Part shown: one piece after another, positions 15,032 to 23,327 of the stretch
How positions within the stretch are numbered: position 1 is the stretch's first letter
Layout of the letters: every line of letters starts with the position of its first letter
From: Oscillibacter sp. UBA6647
GTDB lineage: Bacteria; Bacillota; Clostridia; Oscillospirales; Oscillospiraceae
DNA length: 28,359 nucleotides
NCBI GenBank assembly: GCA_002455655.1
Contig: DKLF01000104.1
Span: 1-28,359 of the forward strand
Direction: 5' to 3'
The notes under the pieces: generated by a model
What the model saw: only the letters and a program-made list of their open reading frames with translations
What the model was told of the DNA's origin: nothing
Databases searched by the model: none
Position numbers and translations under genes: made by a program

Positions 15032-16345
15032 ATGGACAGGAAAGACATCAGCAAAAAGGACCAGATTATTTTGCAGCAGCTGGATGTAATCCGCGCTATG
15101 TCGGAAAACAATCTTCGCCGGATGGAGACGGATTTCTGGGGCCATCCCTCGGCTTCGCCGAAGCCTGCGGAACCGAAGGCCCCGCTTGCGCCCCCTCCCG
15201 CACCTCCGCTGAAAACCGGCGGAGCAAAAGAGAGCGGCGGCACCGCCTCCTCCACCGGAAACGATGAAGGGGCTCCTGCGGAGCAGCCCGCTCCGCCACC
15301 GGAGAAAATTGAAGACTTACAGGCGGAACTGGACGGCTATATCGGCCTGACCGCCGTAAAAAAAGAGGTGAAGAACCTCATTGATCTGGCCACGGTTCAC
15401 CAGCTTCGCAAGGACCACGGCCTGCCGGTGGCAGATCTGAGCCTTCACATGGTCTTCTCCGGCAATCCGGGCACGGGCAAAACCACCGTGGCCCGGCTGA
15501 TGGCCCGCATTTACCACAGCCTTGGCATTCTCTCCAGAGGCCATCTGGTGGAAGTGGACCGCAGCGGCCTTGTGGCCGGGTACGTGGGCCAGACCGCCAT
15601 TAAAACCGGCAAGGTCATCGACGCAGCCCTTGGCGGCGTGTTGTTTATCGACGAGGCCTACGCCCTTAACGGCAGGGCGGAAAACGACTTTGGACAGGAG
15701 GCCATCGACACCCTCCTCAAGGCCATGGAGGACCACCGGGACGATCTGGTGGTTATCGTCGCCGGGTATGACGGACTGATGGACGACTTCGTCCACTCCA
15801 ATCCCGGCCTTGAATCCCGTTTCAACCGCTTTTTACACTTTGAGGACTACACCCCGGAGGAGTTGCTGTCCATTTTTGATATTCAGTGCAAAAAGGGCTG
15901 CTATCAGCCGGAGGAGGAAACCCGGCGGCTGGTCCGGGAGTTTATCGCGGAGGAAAACGCGGATTCCATCTCTTTTGGCAACGCCCGGGGCGTGCGGAAT
16001 ATTTTTGAGCGGCTTCTGGTGAATCAGGCCAACCGGCTGGCGGCCATGGAAACCGTGTCTCGGGACGACCTGATGAAAATCACTCCCCGGGATGTTCGCG
16101 CGGCGCAGGGACTTCCGGAGCCGACGACGGAGACCACGGCGAACGCCGCCGGATCCTCTCCAGAGGGAGAGCGCCCCTCCCAAGAAACCGAACCCCCTAC
16201 GGAGGACGTCACACCCACAGACGGTGCCGAAACTCCCGGAAAGAAAACCGCCGAGCCGTTAGACCCGACAGAAAAAAACAGCGAGAAGAACGGCAGTTGC
16301 GCAGCCTCGGTGGAAACTCCCGCCGAGGACGGGAAAAACTTATAA
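15032..16345 (+). CDS. CbbX/SpoVK-like AAA+ ATPase with disordered tails
   Basis: This 437-residue protein has a single AAA+ module (about 92-345): Walker A GNPGTGKT (144-151), the pore-loop-like 'AGYVGQTAIKTGK' (182-194), Walker B FIDEAYAL (205-212), sensor 1 'VIVAGY' (241-246) and 'NPGLESRFNRFLHF' with the arginine finger region. The module is of the CbbX/SpoVK (stage V sporulation K) type, which form hexamers and remodel partner proteins. Flanks are low-complexity: Pro/Ala/Gly/Glu-rich 38-90 and Thr/Pro/Glu-rich 350-437. An N-terminal coil (1-35) may bind the partner. It starts 4 bases after the EetB-like stop, so it is co-translated with the flavin/redox cassette. No RuBisCO is seen, so the client is unknown. 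Confidence 0.88.
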   Translation: MDRKDISKKDQIILQQLDVIRAMSENNLRRMETDFWGHPSASPKPAEPKAPLAPPPAPPLKTGGAKESGGTASSTGNDEGAPAEQPAPPPEKIEDLQAELDGYIGLTAVKKEVKNLIDLATVHQLRKDHGLPVADLSLHMVFSGNPGTGKTTVARLMARIYHSLGILSRGHLVEVDRSGLVAGYVGQTAIKTGKVIDAALGGVLFIDEAYALNGRAENDFGQEAIDTLLKAMEDHRDDLVVIVAGYDGLMDDFVHSNPGLESRFNRFLHFEDYTPEELLSIFDIQCKKGCYQPEEETRRLVREFIAEENADSISFGNARGVRNIFERLLVNQANRLAAMETVSRDDLMKITPRDVRAAQGLPEPTTETTANAAGSSPEGERPSQETEPPTEDVTPTDGAETPGKKTAEPLDPTEKNSEKNGSCAASVETPAEDGKNL

Positions 16346-16361
16346 TAAAAGGACTGTGCTT

Positions 16362-17351
16362 ATGAAAGTATTGGTGCTGGCCCCCAAATCCCGCTATGAC
16401 GCTTTTCGTCCAGACCTTCCCGCCGCCAAGTCAGCAGAGCTGGTTTTTTGTGATCGCGAGGGAACCGAGGCGGAGTGGCTTGCGGCCGCAGGCGATGCGG
16501 ACGCGCTGTTTGTCATACCAGTGACCCCCGTGTCGGCGGAACTGATTTCCAACATGCCTAATCTGAAGCTGATTCACTCCGAGGGCGTGGGCTTTGACCG
16601 CATTGATCTGGAAGCGGCTCGCGCCCGGGGCATTTACGTGTGCAACTGCGCCGGATGCAACGCGGCGGCAGTTTCCGAGCTGTCCGTGACCTTGATGGGC
16701 ATGCTGCTGCACCGGGTTCTATGGGGCAACCGCATGGTTCGCGCGGGTAAGCAGGCCGGGGCCGTGCGGCTGGTGGAGCAGGACGTTCCCGCAGATTTGT
16801 CGGTTTCCACCGTGGGTCTGGTGGGCTTCGGGGCCATCGGTCAGGCGGTGGCAGAGCGGCTGCGCCCCTTTGGTGCAACGGTGTATTATTACGCGCCCCA
16901 CCGCCGGGACGCGGAGACGGAGACACGGCTGAACGCCCGCTATCTCCCGCTGGAGGAACTGGCGGCGGTGAGCGATATCGTCAGCCTCCACCTGCCCGCA
17001 AACGACCAAAGCCGGGGGCTTGTCAACCGGGAATTTCTCGCCCGAATGAAGCCCACGGCCTACCTTGTGAACACCGCCCGGGGCGCGATTATCGACGACG
17101 AGGCTTTATGCGCCGCCGTGCGGGAGGAACGACTTGGGGGAGTGGCGCTGGACTGCTATGAGCCGGAGCCTGCCGGGGCGGACCATCCGCTGGTTCGTCT
17201 GGCAGCGGAATTTCCGGACAGACTGATTCTCTGCCCCCATTTCGGCGGCGCGGCGCAGTCCGCTTTCCGCGCGGCACACCGGATGCTGTTTGAGGATTTG
17301 GAGAGCGTACTGTCCGGCAATCGGCCGGAGCGGGTGGTCAACGGCCTGTAA
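16362..17351 (+). CDS. D-isomer-specific 2-hydroxyacid dehydrogenase
   Basis: This 329-residue NAD(P)-dependent dehydrogenase reduces a 2-oxo acid to the D-2-hydroxyacid. The nucleotide-binding motif is GFGAIG (155-160). The catalytic set is R240 in 'VNTARGAIID', E269 in 'DCYEPEP' and H293 in 'CPHFGGAA'. A Cys-rich patch (CNCAGC, 94-99) precedes the second domain and is uncommon. The exact substrate (glycerate, lactate, 2-oxoisocaproate or other) cannot be told. A GTG at 16356 is possible, but AAAGGA (16348-16353) is placed for the ATG at 16362. It lies 16 bases after the AAA+ gene, so it probably belongs to the same transcript, and it precedes an omega-amidase-like gene that would yield a 2-oxo acid. 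Confidence 0.93.
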   Translation: MKVLVLAPKSRYDAFRPDLPAAKSAELVFCDREGTEAEWLAAAGDADALFVIPVTPVSAELISNMPNLKLIHSEGVGFDRIDLEAARARGIYVCNCAGCNAAAVSELSVTLMGMLLHRVLWGNRMVRAGKQAGAVRLVEQDVPADLSVSTVGLVGFGAIGQAVAERLRPFGATVYYYAPHRRDAETETRLNARYLPLEELAAVSDIVSLHLPANDQSRGLVNREFLARMKPTAYLVNTARGAIIDDEALCAAVREERLGGVALDCYEPEPAGADHPLVRLAAEFPDRLILCPHFGGAAQSAFRAAHRMLFEDLESVLSGNRPERVVNGL

Positions 17352-17396
17352 GCGCTTTAGCCCCGCCGTCCGGGCCGGGTTCTTGAAAATGAAATG

Positions 17397-17419
17397 CCGG
17401 GGAAAGAGAGTTTTCCCGG
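17397..17419 (+). other. Hairpin touching the ribosome site of the nitrilase gene
   Basis: CCGGGGAAA (17397-17405) pairs with TTTTCCCGG (17411-17419) over a 5-base loop (9 bp, one G-U). The AAAGGAG ribosome site starts at 17421. Such a stem can modulate translation or stabilise the downstream message. No T tract follows, so it is not a terminator. Confidence 0.5.
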
Positions 17420-17434
17420 GAAAGGAGCGTTTCT

Positions 17435-18253
17435 ATGAAGGTCGCGCTGATTCAACTGGCGGGCGGCACCGGCGACAAGGCCGCTGACATTGCCCTGGCT
17501 TGCGACAAAATTCGGGATGCCGCGGCAAATGGCGCGGATTTTGCCGTTCTGCCGGAGATGTTCTGCTGTCCTTACGACAACGCCTGCTTTCGTAACTTTG
17601 GCGAAGCGGCGGGCGGGCAGACGCAGTCCGCGCTTTCCCGTCTTGCGGGGGAGCTTGGCATTTATATCGTGGGCGGTTCCGTCCCCGAGCTTGCAGACGG
17701 AAACGTTTACAACACGTCCTATGTTTACGACCGTCAGGGCCGGGAGCTTGCCCGCCACCGCAAGGCCCATCTCTTCGACATTGACGTAGCGGGCGGACAG
17801 CGGTTTTTTGAGTCCGACACCCTCACTCCCGGCGATCAGATTACCACCTTTGACACAGAATTTGGCCCCATGGGCCTTTGCATCTGCTTTGACCTGCGAT
17901 TTGAGGAACTGGCCCGGTGCATGGCCCTCCGGGGCGCAAAGTGCATCTTCGTTCCGGCGGCTTTCAACATGACCACCGGCCCCGCCCACTGGGAGCTTTT
18001 GTTCCGCCAACGTGCGGTGGACAATCAGTGCTTTACCGTGGGGGTATCTCCCGCCCGGAATATGGATGCGCCCTACGTGGCCTACGGCAACTCTCTTGCC
18101 GTGGACCCTTGGGGAACGGTTCTGTGCCGCGCGGAGGGCGAGGCTACGGTGCTGTATGCTGAGCTGGACCTTTCCAAAATCGAGTCCGTGCGCAGCCAGC
18201 TTCCCATCCTCTCCGCCCGGCGCATGGATATGTACGAGCTGCGGGAGCTTTAA
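17435..18253 (+). CDS. Carbon-nitrogen hydrolase, omega-amidase (Nit2)-like
   Basis: This 272-residue nitrilase-superfamily amidase has the complete catalytic triad: Glu41 in 'VLPEMF', Lys110 in 'RHRKAHLFDID' and Cys151 in 'GLCICFDLRF'. 'HLFDID' and 'CFDLRFEE' are typical of the Nit2/YafV branch, which hydrolyses 2-oxoglutaramate or 2-oxosuccinamate to the 2-oxo acid and ammonia. This acts as repair or salvage after glutamine and asparagine transamination. The upstream dehydrogenase (83 bases) could reduce the resulting 2-oxo acid (inference). The ATG has AAAGGAG 8 bases upstream. A strong terminator follows, ending the plus-strand run that starts at apbE. Confidence 0.92.
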   Translation: MKVALIQLAGGTGDKAADIALACDKIRDAAANGADFAVLPEMFCCPYDNACFRNFGEAAGGQTQSALSRLAGELGIYIVGGSVPELADGNVYNTSYVYDRQGRELARHRKAHLFDIDVAGGQRFFESDTLTPGDQITTFDTEFGPMGLCICFDLRFEELARCMALRGAKCIFVPAAFNMTTGPAHWELLFRQRAVDNQCFTVGVSPARNMDAPYVAYGNSLAVDPWGTVLCRAEGEATVLYAELDLSKIESVRSQLPILSARRMDMYELREL

Positions 18254-18294
18254 TTAGTTCCTTACAATTCAGGACTGCAATCCATATTTTCATA

Positions 18295-18341
18295 AAGAGT
18301 CCCGTGAGATTTCGACAAAATCTCACGGGACTCTTGTGTTT
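18295..18341 (+). terminator. Strong terminator between convergent genes
   Basis: A perfect 18-bp inverted repeat (18295-18312 with 18318-18335) with a 5-base loop is followed by GTGTTTT. On the minus strand the stem is followed by TTTATG, a weaker tail, so it mainly stops the amidase transcript and may also mark the end of mscS. Confidence 0.9.
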
Positions 18342-18349
18342 TCGCTGTT

Positions 18350-19174
18350 TTACGCGTTTTTCCCGTCCACAATGTGGACGTTCAGGTGGTCATAGGCCAT
18401 TTCGATGCCCTGCTCCTCAAAGACCCGGCGCAGATTTTCCCCGAGGGTCAAATAAACATCCCAGTAATTTGCCGTGGTTGCCCAGCAGTACACGCTGTAT
18501 TCCATGGCACTGGGGCGGCACTCCGTCAGGTAAACCGAGGGCGCGGGGTCTGCCAGCATCTTCTCCGTCCGTTCCAGTGCCGCCCGGCAGGCGGCCTTTA
18601 CCGTGTCAATCGGCGCGGAATAGGGAGCATTCACCTTCTGGCAGATGCGACGGCGGCCAAGGGCGGTATAGTTGGTCAGCTTTTCCGAGGAGAGCTTCCG
18701 GTTGGGAATCATCACCGTCAGCCCCTCCAGCGTCACCAGCTTGGTGTGATTCAGGGCCATTTCCTCCACCGTGCCGGACACGCCGTCCGTCTCGATAAAA
18801 TCCCCCAGCGTGAAGGGGCGAGAGGACAGCAGCACCAGTCCTCCGGCCACGTTGCCCAAAATATCCTCCGCCGCCAGCGTCACCCCCAGGGAAGCCACGC
18901 TCAAAAGCGCCACAAAGGACGACGAATTGATGCCCAGCGTGTCCGCCACAATGATTGCCGTGATGATGTAGAGCACCAGCTTCACGCCCATCAGCAGGTA
19001 TTTGAGTACCCGCTCCTCCAGCTTGCTGCGGCTCATAATCCGGCGAAGAAGCCGCATGAGAATCCGAATGACGATCAGGCAGACCAGCAGCACACCCACG
19101 GCGGACGCGACCTTCCCAAATGTCAGTGAAATCCCGCCCGGCAGCGCCGTGTTCCACAGGTCTTCAAAGCTCAT
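18350..19174 (-). CDS. mscS: Small-conductance mechanosensitive channel, MscS family
   Basis: This 274-residue channel opens on membrane tension and releases solutes after osmotic downshock. Three transmembrane helices lie in the first ~135 residues. The pore helix and beta-domain start 'GVTLAAEDILGNVAGG' and 'RPFTLGDFIE' are diagnostic. A C-terminal alpha/beta vestibule of about 90 residues follows, as in E. coli MscS (286 residues). Its ATG overlaps the stop of the upstream phosphorylase gene in an ATGA arrangement (19171-19174), so the two are translationally coupled. The functional link with nucleoside salvage is not obvious. It ends at the shared terminator. Confidence 0.95.
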   Translation of the reverse strand: MSFEDLWNTALPGGISLTFGKVASAVGVLLVCLIVIRILMRLLRRIMSRSKLEERVLKYLLMGVKLVLYIITAIIVADTLGINSSSFVALLSVASLGVTLAAEDILGNVAGGLVLLSSRPFTLGDFIETDGVSGTVEEMALNHTKLVTLEGLTVMIPNRKLSSEKLTNYTALGRRRICQKVNAPYSAPIDTVKAACRAALERTEKMLADPAPSVYLTECRPSAMEYSVYCWATTANYWDVYLTLGENLRRVFEEQGIEMAYDHLNVHIVDGKNA

Positions 19175-19953
19175 GTCCGAGTTTTCTCCGCCGCCCGGTC
19201 AGCCGCAATCACCAGCTTCATGGCCTCCACCGCCACCTTCACGGAGGCCGCGGTATCCTCGCTCATGTTCTGGTCCAAACCTGCCTTTTCCCGCTCCTGA
19301 TTCCAAACCACATGGAAGCAGGAGCCGCACCGCACCCCCAGCGCCGCCGCCACCACGAACAGGGCGGCGGACTCCATCTCGCTGGCTTTCACGCCAAGGC
19401 GCTTCCAGCTCTCCCACTTTTGCAGAAGCTCGTAAGATACGGGGGATTTATCCGGGCTGTGCTGACCGTAAAAGCTGTCCTTGCACTGGACCACGCCGGT
19501 GTGAAGCGGATAGCCAAGGGCTTTCGTGGCCTCCGCCAGATGCCCGGTAATGCCAAAGTCCGCCACGGCGGGAAACTCGATGGGCGCGTATTCCATGCTG
19601 GTGTGCTCAAAGCGCACCGCGCCCGTGGCCACCACGATGTCGCCGGACTGGACCTCCAGCGCGATGCCGCCGCAGGTGCCGGTGCGGATAAAGGTATCTG
19701 CCCCGCACTTCACCAGCTCCTCCATGGCGATGGAGGCAGAGGGCCCGCCGATGCCCGTGGAGCAGACGGAAACCCGCTCTCCAAGAAGCGTTCCCGTCCA
19801 TGTGGTATACTCCCGGTTTTGGGCCACCTCCACCGCGCCGTCAAGCAAAGCGGCGATGGAAGCCACGCGGCCCGGGTCCCCGGGCAGAATGCAATAGCGG
19901 CCCACGTCCCCCGGTGCGCACTGAATGTGATACTGTTTCGGTAAAACCTGCAT
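19171..19953 (-). CDS. udp: Uridine phosphorylase / nucleoside phosphorylase
   Basis: This 260-residue trimeric-type nucleoside phosphorylase (PNP/UDP family I) cleaves uridine (or another nucleoside) with phosphate to base and ribose 1-phosphate. Key segments are 'ILPGDPGRV' (22-30, phosphate loop), 'IGGPSASIAMEEL' (68-80), 'RTGTCGG' (90-96, phosphate-binding Arg) and 'ASEMESAALFVVA' with the ribose-contacting Met-Glu. The presence of a Gln/Arg-type pyrimidine pocket could not be judged well, so uridine specificity is probable, not certain. An in-frame ATG at 20025 is rejected because TGAGGT (19961-19966) is spaced for the ATG at 19953. It lies 83 bases after mutS2, with a weak hairpin between. 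Confidence 0.88.
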   Translation of the reverse strand: MQVLPKQYHIQCAPGDVGRYCILPGDPGRVASIAALLDGAVEVAQNREYTTWTGTLLGERVSVCSTGIGGPSASIAMEELVKCGADTFIRTGTCGGIALEVQSGDIVVATGAVRFEHTSMEYAPIEFPAVADFGITGHLAEATKALGYPLHTGVVQCKDSFYGQHSPDKSPVSYELLQKWESWKRLGVKASEMESAALFVVAAALGVRCGSCFHVVWNQEREKAGLDQNMSEDTAASVKVAVEAMKLVIAADRAAEKTRT

Positions 19954-20013
19954 CTCTTTCACCTCATCAATTGATTCCGCCGCCTCTTCGGGCAGCGGCC
20001 CGCAAAAATACCC

Positions 20014-20033
20014 CTGCCGCCCCAAAGCGGCGG
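20014..20033. terminator. Weak hairpin between mutS2 and udp
   Basis: CTGCCGC (20014-20020) pairs with GCGGCGG (20027-20033) across 6 bases. On the minus strand it is followed 5 bases later by ATTTTT, which could partly terminate the mutS2 transcript. On the plus strand a TTTTTATTT run follows directly, yet no plus-strand gene ends here. Confidence 0.4.
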
Positions 20034-20036
20034 TTT

Positions 20037-22418
20037 TTATTTCATCGTCACCACCGTGACGCCGGACTCGCCCTCTCCGTAAACCCCCAGACGGAAGCTC
20101 TTCACCGCCTTATTCCGGCGCAGCAGCTCGTGGACGGCCTTTCTCAGAACGCCCGTACCCTTGCCGTGGATAATGGTGACGGTTTCCAGCCGCCCCATCA
20201 CAGCGGCGGAAAGGAAGGTTTCCACCACGCTCTCGGCCTCGATGCTCTCCATCCCCCGGATGTCCAGCTCACTGGTGGCGGCGGGGCGCAAGAGCTGTCG
20301 GTCCGGGTTGGAGCGGGCCGGGGTGGACTTTTTCCGCTCGGCCGCCTCAATCAGCCGCACCTCGTCGGCCTTCACAGTCATTTTCATCCGGCCCGCCTGC
20401 AATTGCAGCGCCCCATCCTTTCCCACGGAGACAACCTCAGCGGGGGTCTTCACGCCGGGAATTTCCACCTGATCGCCCTTTTGAATGGGACGGCTGGGCT
20501 TTGGAATCGGCTCCGGCTCAAACTCCCGGCTGCGCAGCTTTTCCTCCGCCTCGTTCAGCCCCCGGCGAATGGCGGACTGGGCTTCGTTCAGGTTTTGCGC
20601 CGCGTCGGCCCTGGTCTGCTGTCTGCGCAGCTCCGCCAGCTCGTTCATCGTCTGATCAGCGGCGGATTTTGCGTCCCGCAATATGCGGCGGGCATCCGCC
20701 TCGCCCCGGCTGCGGGCGTTGTCCCGCGCCTTCTCCATCTGCGTGCGGAATTCCCGGGCCTTGCGGGCGTCCTCCTCCCGCTGCTGATACAGGCGGTCAG
20801 TCTCCGCCTGTTTTTTCTCCAAAGCCTGCCGCTTTTGCTCCAGTTGGGTCAAAACGTCCTCAAAGCGAACGCTATCCCCCGCCATCTGGGCCTTGGCTTC
20901 CTCCACCACCTCGTGCGGCAGACCCAGCCGCTTGGAAATGGCAAAGGCGTTGGACTTTCCCGGAATGCCGATCAGCAGCCGATAGGTAGGCCGCAGGCTT
21001 TCCACGTCAAACTCGCAGGAGGCGTTTTCCACCCCTGCGGTGGTCATGGCAAAGGTTTTCAGCTCCGCATAGTGGGTGGTGGCGGCCAGCTTCGCGCCGG
21101 AGCGGCGCACCCGCTGGATAATGGCCACGGCCAGCGCCGCGCCCTCCACCGGGTCGGTTCCCGCTCCCAACTCGTCAAACAGCACTAGGGTGCGCCGGTC
21201 CGTCTCCTTGAGAATCTGAACGATACCGGTCATATGGGCGGAGAAGGTGGATAAACTCTGCTCAATGCTCTGCTCGTCCCCCACGTCCGCCAGCACCCGC
21301 TCGTATACGGAAATTTGGCTACCGGACGCAGCCGGAACGTGCAGTCCGCACTGGGCCATCAACGTTAAAAGACCCAGCGTTTTCAAGCTGACGGTTTTGC
21401 CGCCGGTGTTGGGCCCGGTGATGACCAGCGTGTCAAAGCTATCGCCGATTTCAATGTCAATGGGCACAGCCTTTGCCCGGTCCAGCAACGGGTGGCGGGC
21501 CTTGCGCAAAACCACCGCCCCATCCCGCCTCACCGCGGGGCGTACGCCGTCCAGCTTATAAGAAAGCTGGCCCCGGGCGAAAATCAAATCCAGCCGCACC
21601 AGCGCGTCGTAATCCCCCTGAATGTCCTCTCGGTGATTGGCCGCGTCGGCGGACAGCTCGGCCAGAATCCGCTCGATTTCCTTTTTCTCTTTTGCTTCCA
21701 GCTCGATGTACTCGTTGTTGGCTTGCACCACTCCCATTGGCTCCACAAACAAGGTGGCCCCGGTGGAGGACACGTCGTGGACAAGCCCCGGCAGTGCTCC
21801 CTTCTGCTCCGCCTTCACAGGCACCACAAACCGCCCGTCCCGCTGGGTGATGATGCTCTCCTGCAAAACCTTGCTGTAAGCCGGGGAGGAAATAATCCGC
21901 TGGAGCACCTGCCGGCTTTTCGCCTGCGCCGCCCGCATTTTGCGGCGAATGTCGTTAAGCTCCGGGCTGGCGTTGTCGGAAATGGTGTCCTCGTCCAGAA
22001 TCACGGACTTAATCCGCTCCTCCAAAAACCGATTGCCGTGGAGAGATAAAAACAGGTGGTCCACGGAGGTCTTCTCTCCCGCGCCATCGGAAAAATATTC
22101 CCGGGTCCGTCGGGCGGCGGTTAAAAGGCCCGCGATGGTCAAAAGCTCCGTGGTGTTCAGCCCGCCGCCCCGATCGGCCCGGTCCAGCGCTTCTGACACG
22201 GGTTTTACCCCGGAAAAGGAGGGGCTGCCCCGCAGGCCGATCAACTCTCTTGCCGCGTCGGTCTGGTCCAGCAGGCGCAGAACCTCCTCCGGCTCCGTTT
22301 CCGGCATCAGCGCAAGGGCGCAGCGTTTGGCCTCGTCACTTACAGCCTGCTCCGCCAGCATGGAAAGCACGCGGGGTAGCTCCAGCGTCCGCATGGATTT
22401 TTGAAACAATTCGCTCAT
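20037..22418 (-). CDS. mutS2: MutS2 ATPase with C-terminal Smr domain
   Basis: This 793-residue MutS2 is full length for the family. It has a core/lever region (1-290), the ABC-type ATPase with Walker A GPNTGGKT (335-342) and Walker B 'LVLFDELGAGTDP' (411-423), and a long coiled coil (about 515-640). A KOW-like stretch (about 655-705) follows, then a C-terminal Smr domain with 'ELDIRGMESIEAE' and 'IIHGKGTGVLRKAV'. MutS2 has been linked to suppression of recombination and, in B. subtilis, to splitting or sensing collided ribosomes. The first ATG at 22457 lacks a ribosome site; AAAGGA precedes the ATG at 22418, where homology begins. It follows recO by 45 bases in the yqzL-recO-mutS2 run. Confidence 0.96.
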   Translation of the reverse strand: MSELFQKSMRTLELPRVLSMLAEQAVSDEAKRCALALMPETEPEEVLRLLDQTDAARELIGLRGSPSFSGVKPVSEALDRADRGGGLNTTELLTIAGLLTAARRTREYFSDGAGEKTSVDHLFLSLHGNRFLEERIKSVILDEDTISDNASPELNDIRRKMRAAQAKSRQVLQRIISSPAYSKVLQESIITQRDGRFVVPVKAEQKGALPGLVHDVSSTGATLFVEPMGVVQANNEYIELEAKEKKEIERILAELSADAANHREDIQGDYDALVRLDLIFARGQLSYKLDGVRPAVRRDGAVVLRKARHPLLDRAKAVPIDIEIGDSFDTLVITGPNTGGKTVSLKTLGLLTLMAQCGLHVPAASGSQISVYERVLADVGDEQSIEQSLSTFSAHMTGIVQILKETDRRTLVLFDELGAGTDPVEGAALAVAIIQRVRRSGAKLAATTHYAELKTFAMTTAGVENASCEFDVESLRPTYRLLIGIPGKSNAFAISKRLGLPHEVVEEAKAQMAGDSVRFEDVLTQLEQKRQALEKKQAETDRLYQQREEDARKAREFRTQMEKARDNARSRGEADARRILRDAKSAADQTMNELAELRRQQTRADAAQNLNEAQSAIRRGLNEAEEKLRSREFEPEPIPKPSRPIQKGDQVEIPGVKTPAEVVSVGKDGALQLQAGRMKMTVKADEVRLIEAAERKKSTPARSNPDRQLLRPAATSELDIRGMESIEAESVVETFLSAAVMGRLETVTIIHGKGTGVLRKAVHELLRRNKAVKSFRLGVYGEGESGVTVVTMK

Positions 22419-22463
22419 AAACAATCCTTTTCGTATAAAACATCCCAAATAGTACAAAATGTA

Positions 22464-23216
22464 TTAGAGATTCGACAAACTTTTATAATAGTCCAGTGTG
22501 CGGAAGCTCCGCTCAAGCTGCACGGCCACATACCGCTCCGCCGCGTTGGAGAGCTGGTTCAGCGCTTCCCCCGTCAATGTAAATGCATAGAGCCGTCCGG
22601 GCGGACCATAGACAATGTGCCGCAGGGCTGCCACCGCCTCCGGGCGCAGAGGCAGGGCTTCCCCGCCGCCCGGACCGCCGCAGGCGGCGCAGCGCAAAAC
22701 GCCCTGCACCGGATCCAGTCGCGCATCCGCCGGATTCTCCTCGCCGCACAGGTTGCAGCCGTCCGCCAGCGGCTCGTACCCCGCAAGGCACATCAGCCGC
22801 CACTCAAACGCGGGCTTGGCAAGCTCCCGGGATTTTTTCAGCGTGTCCAATGCGTATAAACCGTTTAGCAGGTGGCTTAAAAGCTCCGGCGCGGGAATTT
22901 CGGGAGAGGAGACGGCTTCCGTCAACTCTGCAAAGTAAAACCCCAACGCCAGCGCCTCAAAATCCGCCCGCAGCCCTTCAAACAGGGACAGGGTAGTCCC
23001 CTCGTTCAAATAATACCAGTCCCCACGGCGATTCAGCGTCAATTCGCTGTACGCAAGGGTCTGGCAGGCAGCAGCATAGCGGCTGCCTTTCCGCCGCGCC
23101 CCCTTGGCAATTACGGAAATTTTCCCGTGGTCGGGGGTAAGCACGGTGAGGATTTTGTCCGATTCCTTTGTCTCCGTCTCCCGCAGCACCGCGCCCCGGG
23201 TCACAAGGTCACTCAC
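22464..23216 (-). CDS. recO: DNA repair protein RecO
   Basis: This 250-residue recombination mediator helps load RecA on SSB-coated DNA and anneals strands, with RecR in Firmicutes. It has an N-terminal OB fold (about 1-80, with 'TRGAVLRETETKESDKILTV'), a helical domain, and a C-terminal zinc finger with Cys154, Cys157, Cys176 and Cys179. The start is a GTG (23214-23216) with AGGAGGGG 5 bases upstream; that ribosome site overlaps the end of yqzL. Gene order yqzL-recO is as in Bacillus. Its partner RecR is not in this window. Confidence 0.95.
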   Translation of the reverse strand: MSDLVTRGAVLRETETKESDKILTVLTPDHGKISVIAKGARRKGSRYAAACQTLAYSELTLNRRGDWYYLNEGTTLSLFEGLRADFEALALGFYFAELTEAVSSPEIPAPELLSHLLNGLYALDTLKKSRELAKPAFEWRLMCLAGYEPLADGCNLCGEENPADARLDPVQGVLRCAACGGPGGGEALPLRPEAVAALRHIVYGPPGRLYAFTLTGEALNQLSNAAERYVAVQLERSFRTLDYYKSLSNL

Positions 23217-23228
23217 AGGTTCCCCTCC

Positions 23229-23327
23229 TCATTCCGGGGCGTTTGTCTCCAGAAATTCCCGGTACATCGCATAGTATTCCGGTGCGCCGGTGGTCCAAAA
23301 CAGCGTCCAGCAGGTATTAGCGGTCAC
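23229..23327 (-). CDS. yqzL: YqzL family small protein
   Basis: This is a 32-residue open frame: a GTG start with AGAGGTG 8 bases upstream (23335-23341), ending in TGA at 23229-23231, inside the recO ribosome-site region. The product shows the YqzL pattern: Trp7, Phe10, 'TTGAPEYY' (12-19) and Tyr22, matching the W..F..TG..EaYl.Yk layout of the family found before recO in Firmicutes. The function of YqzL is unknown. Its position as first gene of the recO operon and overlap with the recO ribosome site suggest coupled translation. The GTG start and small size make it easy to miss. Confidence 0.82.
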   Translation of the reverse strand: MTANTCWTLFWTTGAPEYYAMYREFLETNAPE

